Shown one piece after another: positions 55,553 through 63,418 of a DNA stretch of 64,000 bases; the stretch's first letter is position 1, and every line of letters starts with the position of its first letter. This DNA is from Lachancea kluyveri NRRL Y-12651 (lineage: Eukaryota; Ascomycota; Saccharomycetes; Saccharomycetales; Saccharomycetaceae). The notes below the pieces were generated by a model. It saw nothing but the letters and a program-made list of their open reading frames with translations, searched no databases and had not been told where the DNA came from. The stretch spans positions 930,001 to 994,000 of the forward strand of contig CM000691.1 in assembly GCA_000149225.2 (NCBI GenBank). The letters run 5' to 3'. Position numbers and translations under genes: made by a program.

Positions 55553-57418
55553 CTAAAACCCTTCATTACCATTGAATCCAATGAAACCGGACATCAAGAA
55601 AACATTGTAGTATTTTTTTTTAGAGATTTCATTGGTATGGTTCCATGCAGATGTCAATCTGCCATCAATACAAGATCCACTCATGTAAAAGTTATCTGCT
55701 CCAGAACCATCAAACATATGAGCAAAGGCATCTTGCAAGATCGTTAACTTCAAATCCTCTACAGATCCGTATTCCTTGTTAATGTACTCTAGCATGTAGG
55801 CGTCATTTTTTACCAAACTATTAATGCTCATTAAAGTTTGATCGAATGGAATCAAAATGTTTGGTACTTGGGTATACTTGTCCAAGAAAAATAGCGCGTT
55901 TGGAACGGCATCATCACCCAAGTGGACCACAGAAGATCCAACCCAAGAATCACATTTAGAGCGGCATTCGTTCAAAATATTGTGCATCTCTTTGTACAAT
56001 GCCGGACAGGCCTTTATACGATTTAGACCCTGGCCAGTAGAGGCCAGTCTATATTCGGATCCATTAAACAAATCAAAATCTGCAAGGTACCATAGGTGAA
56101 TCATTTCTCTTTGGATTACTGACCATAAAGTTAGAGATTGTTGGACATAGTGCCATTGTCTTTGGTGATCGTGTGTTAAGCGGGCACCTTCTCTACCGTA
56201 CTGGATACCAATGGAATACTTGGCAGCAACTTCTGGCTGGCGGAAGACTTCTAGCCTTTCTAACATTCTCATTATAGGTCTCCTGTTCATATTGACATAT
56301 GCGTTGTAGTCACCGATGGAGTACAAAACTTGGCGGATATCTTCTTTCGAGAAGTGAGAGGTGCTGTACTTGGATGCCAATTTTTCAATAGCAGATTCCT
56401 TTTGTCTGATCAATCGATTGATCTCTGGCCTAGTCTTTCCAACCGGCGAGATGTGCGACGTGGCATACAAAATCAGCTTATCCTGAAAGATACCCAAGGC
56501 CCTACCACCGTCTTCAGCTCTAGAAGTTAGAAAAGAGTGCACAGTTTTGATAGGCTTGTACAAGTGAAATTCCATATGGTCTTCAATTTGAGGTAACCTG
56601 GAGTCCATCACCATGTAGCACAGCTTACCAAAGGTGTCTCTCATTCTTTCCGGGTTCATAATCTTGTAACGTCTACCAATTTCAAAAATATCTTGAAACC
56701 ACTCGGCATTATCACTAAAATTCTTCATGTCTAACAGTCTTTGCCCAACTTTTAAGTTTGAGGCAATCACCAACCCACATAATACAGAGCACATTTCTTT
56801 CAATTGTTCAACAATTCTTTTGGTTTTGGATTTATAAGACAGAATATCCACACGGTCGGTGTATTCTGAAACTTGTAGGGCGGCCTCTAGTAGTCTCAAT
56901 AAATGTCTTTCTTCAAAAGTCAATCTCATTGGGATATACTGCGCATGTTTGCTCAAAATAGCCAGCATCTTTTGGTCGAAAGAATTTTCGTCGTTGGTCA
57001 TTGGGACATCAATGCTTTCCTTGGCTTCATTGGAATTTTCTATGACACCATGGTGACTAGCAGTGCTGCCTTCTTTAGTGTTGTTGGTGTTGTTGGCATC
57101 TTGGATCCTCTTTTGCTCCTCTTCACTAGCGGGTCTTTGTTCTCCATCTGCAGTCAATTTAATATACTCGTGCTTCTTTCTACGACCATTTCTATGTATC
57201 ATTTCAAAGCAAACCACACAAAAGTGTTCCTGACAATCGTTACATAAGATCTCAGTTTTCATGTCGGTACACTCGATACACAACGTTGGATCCAGTTCTT
57301 CTTCATTATCGTCATTTTCTATAGCTTCATCGGTATGTTCCTCTTGAATTAACTCGTCGACATCTTCATCCACATACTCGGAATCTAGAATTTCTTTTAG
57401 CGTTCTCTTCGAGGACAT
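55553..57418 (-). CDS. B-box zinc-binding protein with a DUF2009/UPF0652-type domain
   Basis: 621 residues. The N-terminus is acidic (DEDVDELIQEEHTDEAIEND). A compact B-box-like zinc site at about residues 47-85 reads CIECTDMKTEILCNDCQEHF, then CVVCFEMIHRNGRRKKH, with paired Cys and a closing His. A large conserved alpha-rich domain (about 150-621) includes LTFEERHLLRLLEAALQVSE, RALGIFQDKLILYATSHISP, WSVIQREMIHLWYLADFDLF and a C-terminal SAWNHTNEISKKKYYNVFLM, which I associate with the uncharacterised eukaryotic DUF2009 (UPF0652) family. I recall no S. cerevisiae member, so it was probably lost there. Function unknown; zinc binding inferred. Confidence 0.85.
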   Translation of the reverse strand: MSSKRTLKEILDSEYVDEDVDELIQEEHTDEAIENDDNEEELDPTLCIECTDMKTEILCNDCQEHFCVVCFEMIHRNGRRKKHEYIKLTADGEQRPASEEEQKRIQDANNTNNTKEGSTASHHGVIENSNEAKESIDVPMTNDENSFDQKMLAILSKHAQYIPMRLTFEERHLLRLLEAALQVSEYTDRVDILSYKSKTKRIVEQLKEMCSVLCGLVIASNLKVGQRLLDMKNFSDNAEWFQDIFEIGRRYKIMNPERMRDTFGKLCYMVMDSRLPQIEDHMEFHLYKPIKTVHSFLTSRAEDGGRALGIFQDKLILYATSHISPVGKTRPEINRLIRQKESAIEKLASKYSTSHFSKEDIRQVLYSIGDYNAYVNMNRRPIMRMLERLEVFRQPEVAAKYSIGIQYGREGARLTHDHQRQWHYVQQSLTLWSVIQREMIHLWYLADFDLFNGSEYRLASTGQGLNRIKACPALYKEMHNILNECRSKCDSWVGSSVVHLGDDAVPNALFFLDKYTQVPNILIPFDQTLMSINSLVKNDAYMLEYINKEYGSVEDLKLTILQDAFAHMFDGSGADNFYMSGSCIDGRLTSAWNHTNEISKKKYYNVFLMSGFIGFNGNEGF

Positions 57419-57682
57419 ATTTTTGGTTTTGCTGTTTGTTCGTAAATATTATAAATGTCGACAACTATGCTTTGTAATTTTTTTTCAGTTTTTTTTCCAG
57501 ATATTTTAATACTATGAGTTCCTTGAAGTAAAGAGTAAAAAAGGGCAATGAAGAATGAGGTGGAAGACCAAAGTTTCGCGAACTAAGTCTATACAGAAGA
57601 CACTTTCAGAACAGACTACTATTGGCTGGTAGTTTTGTTGCGCCCATTCTAAAGTATCAAACTAATCCTAAATACTATGCTA

Positions 57683-57690
57683 TCACGTGA
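57683..57690. promoter_or_regulatory. TCACGTGA palindrome between the DUF2009 gene and the YNL146W-like gene
   Basis: A perfect E-box palindrome, 126 bp before the ATG at 57816 and 265 bp from the divergent start at 57418. Confidence 0.5.
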
Positions 57691-57815
57691 CACAGACGAT
57701 GTGGGAAACATTTATAATGAATTTTTATCAACTTTTCAATATGTGGCAATCAAATTGGATTGCGGATTATCATTATATCGAGAAGCAATAGGTGACTAAG
57801 ACTTTCCGTATAATA

Positions 57816-58197
57816 ATGGGCACTAAAGTCTTGAGCTCGGCAACTGTTAAAGACCATTTGTTCATAGCAAAAGTTGCCCTAGTGTTCCTGCTGGTAGGCG
57901 TTCTGTCAAAGAAATTTGTCACCTCCAATTTGAACGTTTTGCAAAACGGTAAGTTTGAGGCAATTTTTGAGATTTTGTTAATACCGACAATTACTAACTT
58001 TATTCATAGAGCATTCGCTAATTTATGAAAGATTAAGAGAACTATTCCAATCTCGTACGGACACTATTTCAACCGACAACTTACCTATCTTTTCTGCCTC
58101 AGAATTTGATCCCCAAGATGCCAATCCTTTCCACAAGCTCAGAATGGTATTTTTTGGTATTATCTGCATGGTGATTTCTATACTGCTACTGCACTGA
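57816..58197 (+). CDS. Small two-helix membrane protein, intron-containing (YNL146W-like by position)
   Basis: Exon 1 is 57816-57948 (MGTKVLSSATVKDHLFIAKV ...). The intron is 57949-58009 (61 nt; 5' GTAAGT, branch TACTAAC at 57992-57998, 3' CATAG). Exon 2 is 58010-58197. The spliced protein is 106 residues, with one membrane helix near residues 14-32 (LFIAKVALVFLLVGVLSKKF), a hydrophilic middle (YERLRELFQSRTDTISTDNL) and a second helix at the very C-terminus (MVFFGIICMVISILLLH). Without splicing neither helix pair nor length is sensible. S. cerevisiae YNL146W (100 residues, ER-localised) lies beside MFA2; here an a-factor relic follows in the same orientation. Orthology is inferred from position and size only. 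Confidence 0.8.
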
Positions 58198-58440
58198 ACC
58201 TCGGATTATTTGCGTAGAGTATGGTCGTCAATTATAAAACCGAAATTGCGGCATGGATTACAAGACACTAAACTGAAACTTTATATTTTTGCTTACCAAT
58301 AATGATTGACATACATACATACTGCCTCTCATTTTGATGGACATGCCCCTCAAAAAAAAAAAAAAAAAAAAAACCAAACAGTGGGTAGATGCTTGATCTC
58401 TTCATTGTAATTGTCAGATCCAGGAATTTGGCTAACCTAC

Positions 58441-58447
58441 TGAAACA
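58441..58447 (+). promoter_or_regulatory. Pheromone response element-like TGAAACA upstream of the a-factor relic
   Basis: Exact Ste12 site TGAAACA, 243 bp before the relic ATG. One-mismatch relatives TGAAACT (58274-58280) and CGAAACA (58634-58640) flank it. A 7-mer can occur by chance, so weight is modest. Confidence 0.4.
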
Positions 58448-58594
58448 TTTTTCTTTTGGGAGTTTAGAACTGCACATGCATTAACAGTGGCTCCTTAATT
58501 TTATACTAGAGTGTTACTGAACTAGCTCCATTTACGCTCTCCTGATTATTTTCTTTCTCGGTCTTGGATTTCGCGATTGAAGCTGGTATGAAAG

Positions 58595-58602
58595 TATATA
58601 AG
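58595..58602 (+). promoter_or_regulatory. TATA box upstream of the a-factor relic
   Basis: TATATAAG, 88 bp before the relic ATG, at a normal yeast promoter distance. Confidence 0.5.
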
Positions 58603-58689
58603 ATATTTGACAGTACCGATTCCTCAAAGTTTTCGAAACAGTTTCCTTTGAGTTATTCTTTTTTGATTGTAGTTTGATGAACTAAAAAA

Positions 58690-58806
58690 ATGCTATCAAG
58701 CAAAAATTCAACTTTCAATCCATTCCACTAAAAAAGAATCCTCTGAAATTAAAGAAAAGTGGATTATCAGGGGATTTGTTCGGGAACGCAGTTTGTTATT
58801 GCATAG
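58690..58806 (+). pseudogene. MFA2: Decayed a-factor mating pheromone gene (MFA2 position)
   Basis: S. cerevisiae a-factor precursor Mfa2 is 38 residues, ends TQKDKSSEKKDNYIIKGLFW then DPACVIA, and is farnesylated on the CAAX Cys. Here the frame from 58727 reads TKKESSEIKEKWIIRGFVRE, which aligns over the whole core. The DNA then ends GTTATTGCATAG (58795-58806), the coding end of a VIA-stop, but in a shifted frame and preceded by TTT where Cys TGT is needed. The ATG at 58690 opens a different frame that stops after 13 codons. So at least two frame breaks and loss of the prenylated Cys are visible, and the gene cannot make a-factor. Synteny (YNL146W-like gene, this relic, YNL144C-type gene, same relative strands as in S. 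cerevisiae) supports the identity. Confidence 0.72.
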
Positions 58807-59174
58807 ACGTTCGTTGATGATTCACTGGATCCATATTCATATCCTTTGGTTTTCTGTGAACTTCGTCTCAATTTCGAAAATAAGGATCTCTTCAGTGCCC
58901 ACGAACTTCATATACAAGTTTATACGCGTTGATCCTAGACAGGCTTTCAATACATTAATAATTCATTCTTTTAACATTATTGACTTATCCCTTTATTTCT
59001 CTACTAATTGCTATGTGCTAGCGGTGTTTCGGGATTATATCAAGTGGTCTTTTCCTAGTGAAAACCAATTGGGTAATTATCTTTCAAATACTACTCAATG
59101 TTGCGTATCTCACGAAAGTGTGACTAATGCATTCTATAAAATTCTCATTGATAACGTTACAAGGTATTGTAAAT

Positions 59175-61466
59175 TCAGCATCTAGCGTTTGTTTTCAGTA
59201 ATCCAACCGGACCCACAATAAACGGCTTCACATAATGATTTTTGCACTTCTTCAACACCAAGTCCATATCTTTCTTTGAGGGTTTACCGTTTTTAGACTT
59301 TGGTTGAAAGGGTTTCCCTTGTTTAATATTATAGTTGCCATATCCAGAAATAGGCGGGTTGTTTGTCGCAAACTCAGGTGGCATTGTGGCTCTGATAGCA
59401 ACTTTTCCTAGCCACTCCTCATCCTCGGGTAGTGGTTTAATGCAACGCAGGGAATCTCTAATGTACCTCCTTCTAGATAACTCTTTTCTGGGTGGAGTCC
59501 ATTTGATACAACTACTGCCATACGGGGTGCTGCTTAGAGTACTTGCAATAGAAGAGGCGCGTCTCCTATATTCATTCCTTTGCTCCACGATGTAAAGATA
59601 GTCATCATCACTGTCGTGGAAGATACCTTCTTCTTGGTAAATAGAGGAAACGCTGGAAGAAGGCGGTCTTCGGCAAACACTATCAATGTCATCTTCCTCT
59701 TCTTCTTCATCATCTTCCTCTTCTTCTTCATCCTCCTCTTCTCCTTCATCCTCTTCCACCTCCTCATCACCTGTTCCAATATCTTCTTCCCTTATACCGA
59801 TCTCCTCTTCGTGATCTTCTTCGTTATGTTCTTGGATAACCTGTTGAAACTCTTCTAGTTCGGCTTGAAGCGCTGGGTTATTTCCCGAACCAACCTGCGA
59901 AGACAATTCATTGGAAAATACAGTGTTATTCTTTTCCAGTGGCATTTCCAAGTTTGTACAAGAAGTTTTATTTTCATGGTTAATCACGCCCGTTCCGTTG
60001 GGTGGTACAGCCTGATCTGGAGGGTACGTGTCCTTTTTGGAGCAAAAAGGTATAACATTACAACTTTGAGATCTAAGTTGCAAATTTCTTGTTGGCGGTA
60101 TCGTTTTCTTCTTTTCTGGAGAGTTTGAGGTTGAAACGGAAGTACTCTTGGGGATGGCATGCACGTTGTTATCTTCTTCGTCGTCTTCAACCACGCAGTT
60201 TAATCCGGACATACTTTTCGTTCTCTGGCGGTCACTGACCTTGGTTGTAGCGGATTTTTTTTCTGACCCAAATAAGCTTCTTAGCTTTCCCTTTAGCCCC
60301 GTCGTGGAAGATTCACTGCTACGTCTACTATTTTTCGTGGAAGTCTTTGACGATGGAGTCGTAGTGCCCTTTTTTGTCTTCTTTTCATTGCTGTTGTGAT
60401 GCAAGTGTAGCAGTCCACTGCTAAAACTTCTTTGTTTGAAACCAGGCCTCTCGGGCTGTGAGTGAGTAGCAAAGCCTAGAGCGGTATTTCTTCTCTGATT
60501 GCTAAATCTGTCATGAGAGTTCTCACTGCTTCTGGAGCCCAGCGCGTGATGCCTTCTCCTTCTTCTCCTTCTACGTCTACGAGGTACAGTCCTGTAGTTG
60601 GGGAATTCCCTAAAATCCAAGTCCAGAGAGACACCGATTCCGATACTCAAATAAAGGCTCCATGTAATCATATCGTCGACATGAGAAAAGTTTAGCAAAA
60701 ACTGCTCCAGCTCACAGCGCATTCTTAAAACAAAGGTTTTTTTAGTGTAATCTGTAGGAATCCCAAATTTTGCGAATTGTAACGAGTAGCTTCTAAAGAT
60801 TTTGTCATTTGACAAATAATGAGCCTTATCAGTTTGAACTTTATTTGAGATCCATTCTTGGTCTGCCTTGTTAAACTGATAAGTATTTTTCGAATACAAG
60901 GAAAGGAAGTGGTGGTGATGAAAATCATTGGAAAAAGAGTTGAAATCACTACTGAAACTAGCTGGCCCATTGGTGTAATTCCTTATACCCCTGGTTAGGG
61001 ATTCATCAATATGGTAGAAATTCAACTGGGTTGAGTTGATTTCCATTAAGAAATTTTTCCAATTTCTGGTTGGCGAGGGTTCGTATGGGGATGTCCATTC
61101 AGATTTCATAGAAACAACAGTGATTCCGTCAACTGCCGGGGAGTAAGGCGGTAGAAAATTGTTTTCGCTGCGTTCATAGATAGGAAATCTGATTTTCCTA
61201 TTCGGATTCGCAGCTTTATACCCGGGAGGTTTTGCTGGCAGAGGGTCTATCCACAGGAGCAGGTCCTTCGACGGTTGAGCAGGTTTTGGTTCTGGAACTT
61301 TAGTCAAGTTATTATTAGGCTGCAAACTAGAACTTGAATTGCTGTCAGTTGTTGAACTAGTTGCCTCTTCTGATGAAGAAACCGAGGCACTAGACGAGAG
61401 CGATTTTATTTTATTAACTTTGTCTGGTTTTGCAGGAGGACAGTTCATTCGGACGGCGGTACTCAT
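59175..61466 (-). CDS. YHR131C/YNL144C-type PH-domain protein
   Basis: 763 residues. It corresponds to the duplicate pair YHR131C and YNL144C of S. cerevisiae, here single-copy. The Ser-rich N-terminus leads to a conserved LLLWIDPLPAKPPGYKAANP and IRFPIYERSENNFLPPYSPA. A PH-like domain follows at about residues 115-290 (WTSPYEPSPTRNWKNFLMEI ... FVLRMRCELEQFLLNFSHVD, MITWSLYLSIGIGVSLDLDF). Then come an Arg run (RRRRRRRRRR), Ser/Thr/Lys linkers, a striking Glu/Asp tract near 570-600, and a conserved C-terminal KPFIVGPVGLLKTNARC. Lipid binding is inferred; function unknown. Confidence 0.92.
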   Translation of the reverse strand: MSTAVRMNCPPAKPDKVNKIKSLSSSASVSSSEEATSSTTDSNSSSSLQPNNNLTKVPEPKPAQPSKDLLLWIDPLPAKPPGYKAANPNRKIRFPIYERSENNFLPPYSPAVDGITVVSMKSEWTSPYEPSPTRNWKNFLMEINSTQLNFYHIDESLTRGIRNYTNGPASFSSDFNSFSNDFHHHHFLSLYSKNTYQFNKADQEWISNKVQTDKAHYLSNDKIFRSYSLQFAKFGIPTDYTKKTFVLRMRCELEQFLLNFSHVDDMITWSLYLSIGIGVSLDLDFREFPNYRTVPRRRRRRRRRRHHALGSRSSENSHDRFSNQRRNTALGFATHSQPERPGFKQRSFSSGLLHLHHNSNEKKTKKGTTTPSSKTSTKNSRRSSESSTTGLKGKLRSLFGSEKKSATTKVSDRQRTKSMSGLNCVVEDDEEDNNVHAIPKSTSVSTSNSPEKKKTIPPTRNLQLRSQSCNVIPFCSKKDTYPPDQAVPPNGTGVINHENKTSCTNLEMPLEKNNTVFSNELSSQVGSGNNPALQAELEEFQQVIQEHNEEDHEEEIGIREEDIGTGDEEVEEDEGEEEDEEEEEDDEEEEEDDIDSVCRRPPSSSVSSIYQEEGIFHDSDDDYLYIVEQRNEYRRRASSIASTLSSTPYGSSCIKWTPPRKELSRRRYIRDSLRCIKPLPEDEEWLGKVAIRATMPPEFATNNPPISGYGNYNIKQGKPFQPKSKNGKPSKKDMDLVLKKCKNHYVKPFIVGPVGLLKTNARC

Positions 61467-62167
61467 TGCTTTGAGTCCTTGTCGTGACCTATCTTCTATT
61501 ACCCGTTGTCCGAAAGAGTAATCTGGCAGATAAAAAGCTGTAATATTTTCAGGCTTTTGCGGAACTAATTTTGAATACTATTCAAAATTGGTGCTCTTTC
61601 TCGATTTATTATAATACTCTTTCTATTTCTTCACAACGTAAGTGTTTCAGATCCGGAATAGCAAAAGCGCCTAATTCCCGATCTTATTTGAAGCTATGCA
61701 CAATATCCAGTCGCTTGTGACTCTTTTTAAGCAGAAAGCCTCCGATGCGATGAAATATTCGTAGATATTTAAATCACTAGAAGTACTCTAAAGAGTGTGA
61801 AAGTCCTCGGTTGCACAACTGATAAGTAGTTAGCAACATTCATTGACTAGCCGAATTCGGTTTCTCCTTCAGCAAAAGCCTCACGCGCTGGTAATCTCGT
61901 TACGCCGCTTTCGTATACAAGTACAATTCCCTGAGTAATGTTCTTAAAAGGAAAGAAATCTTGACCTGCACCGCTTTCAAACAAAAGGAATCGTTCTTTT
62001 TGAACAATTTAAAGATGCATGTCTTTTAATGCAGCCATGTAACTCTTCTTTGATACCAGTTGTGTTACCTTTCCTGATACCAAACACAGCCTCAGTTTTT
62101 AAAAGCATGTAAGGGGCATAGGCCTTTAAAGGGTCAATATGTACGTTTTAAATTATACTTAGCTTAC
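61467..62167. other. Intergenic region between the PH-domain gene and the ureohydrolase gene
   Basis: 701 bp including the promoter of the PH-domain gene. No conserved ORF or RNA gene was recognised. Confidence 0.5.
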
Positions 62168-63418
62168 TTACAATAATGGGTTTGTGGCGTGGAGTACTGC
62201 TTGGTTGGCATCTTGAATGAGCCTTTCCAATATTTTGGTAGTTCCCTGTTCTGTAACTCTAACGTGGTTGTTTTCTGCAAGATTTTCCGCAATTTGCTTA
62301 TTTTTCTCAACTATTTCATCAGCAACCGGACCCTTTTTAACCATGTTTGTAATCAACTCGTAGGCGATTTGGGCAGCTGCTAAAGAGGTCACGTCTCCGG
62401 AGTCATATGCTGGAGATACCTCGACGATGTCTGCACCAACCAGAGTTAAATCTTCCAGTTTGCGGATGATACTGATCAACTCACGGGTTAGCCAGCCACC
62501 AACTTCCATCGTACCAGTGCCTGGCGCAGCACTTGGATCTAAAACATCGATGTCAACACTGATGTAGACAGGTATATCTTTAGGTACACGTTCTATAATT
62601 TTTTTAGCCACACCATGCACGCCAATGTCCATGATTTCGTCTGCTTGGATTCTGTAGAATCCAACTTCGTCATCCTCGTCGTAATCTTCCCACGATGTGC
62701 CACTCAATCTGGTCCTCAAGCCAGCATGTACATTGTGACCCCCGGATAGCAGACCCTCTTGGCTTGCTAACCATAGCATAGAGCCATGGGTGAACTCTGA
62801 TGTATCACTATGCCAGAAGGATGGGTATTTGGCTGGAGCCCAGGTGTCCAAGTGAGAGTCGAAGTGGATAACTGCGATAGGACCATACACTTCTTTCAAA
62901 GAGCGCAAAACAGGTAGGAGAATGCTATGGTCTCCCCCCAGAGTAACCAATCGCGGTGGTAACTTTGAGTCCTTGGTTGTGGAACTATGGTTCAACAAGG
63001 TTTCGTAGGCACTAGTCATCATTTTCAGAGCTAATTGGTTATCCATTGGAGTAACAGGGACGTCACCGCAGTCCATTATTTTAGCCCAGTTTTGGTATGG
63101 ATTGATCCCAGCTCTGGAGTTGAAGCCCCTCATGCTGTTTTGCCTCTGGGAAGATCTTCTGATGGCCTGAGGACCAAAACGGGCACCTGGTCTGTACGAC
63201 ACAGCGGTGTCAAATGGCATACCAATCACGCCAATGTCAAAATCAAGGTTACCGTCTAAAAGACATTTCTCGTGAGGTAAATGGGCAAACGTCTGAATGC
63301 CCGTAAAAGGCCAGTCCTGGCCCCAAATGTCTTGTAAAGTAGGGGTCTCGATGACATCATGGCACTGAGCAAAGTGAGAAGCACATAACAGTGAAGTACC
63401 TACTTTTTGTAATCTCAT
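62168..63418 (-). CDS. Agmatinase/guanidinobutyrase-like ureohydrolase
   Basis: 416 residues from [20 protein letters not shown]; the open frame upstream lacks another ATG. Arginase/agmatinase-family metal ligands are all present: [15 protein letters not shown] (DxHxD) and [17 protein letters not shown] (DxDxxDP). The N-terminal family block is [20 protein letters not shown], then GPQAIRR. The end is Ala/Glu-rich with [17 protein letters not shown]. cerevisiae has arginase Car1 but no member of this subgroup that I know of; Kluyveromyces-type yeasts use a guanidinobutyrase (Gbu1) of this kind for guanidine compounds as nitrogen sources. The exact substrate cannot be read from sequence. The first 20 residues could act as a weak signal or mitochondrial leader. 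Confidence 0.9.
   Translation of the reverse strand: MRLQKVGTSLLCASHFAQCHDVIETPTLQDIWGQDWPFTGIQTFAHLPHEKCLLDGNLDFDIGVIGMPFDTAVSYRPGARFGPQAIRRSSQRQNSMRGFNSRAGINPYQNWAKIMDCGDVPVTPMDNQLALKMMTSAYETLLNHSSTTKDSKLPPRLVTLGGDHSILLPVLRSLKEVYGPIAVIHFDSHLDTWAPAKYPSFWHSDTSEFTHGSMLWLASQEGLLSGGHNVHAGLRTRLSGTSWEDYDEDDEVGFYRIQADEIMDIGVHGVAKKIIERVPKDIPVYISVDIDVLDPSAAPGTGTMEVGGWLTRELISIIRKLEDLTLVGADIVEVSPAYDSGDVTSLAAAQIAYELITNMVKKGPVADEIVEKNKQIAENLAENNHVRVTEQGTTKILERLIQDANQAVLHATNPLL

Larger units (their letters stand above)
58198..59174. other. Intergenic region holding the a-factor relic
   Basis: 977 bp between two genes. Besides the relic at 58690-58806, it holds a 22-nt poly-A run at 58352-58373, a TATA box, one exact TGAAACA and a long open frame discussed under findings. 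Confidence 0.6.

Noticed and set aside
59335-60399. Several hydrophobic frames antisense to the PH-domain gene
   Set aside because: Reverse reading of Glu/Asp and Ser tracts gives Phe/Leu/Ser runs; no independent signal.
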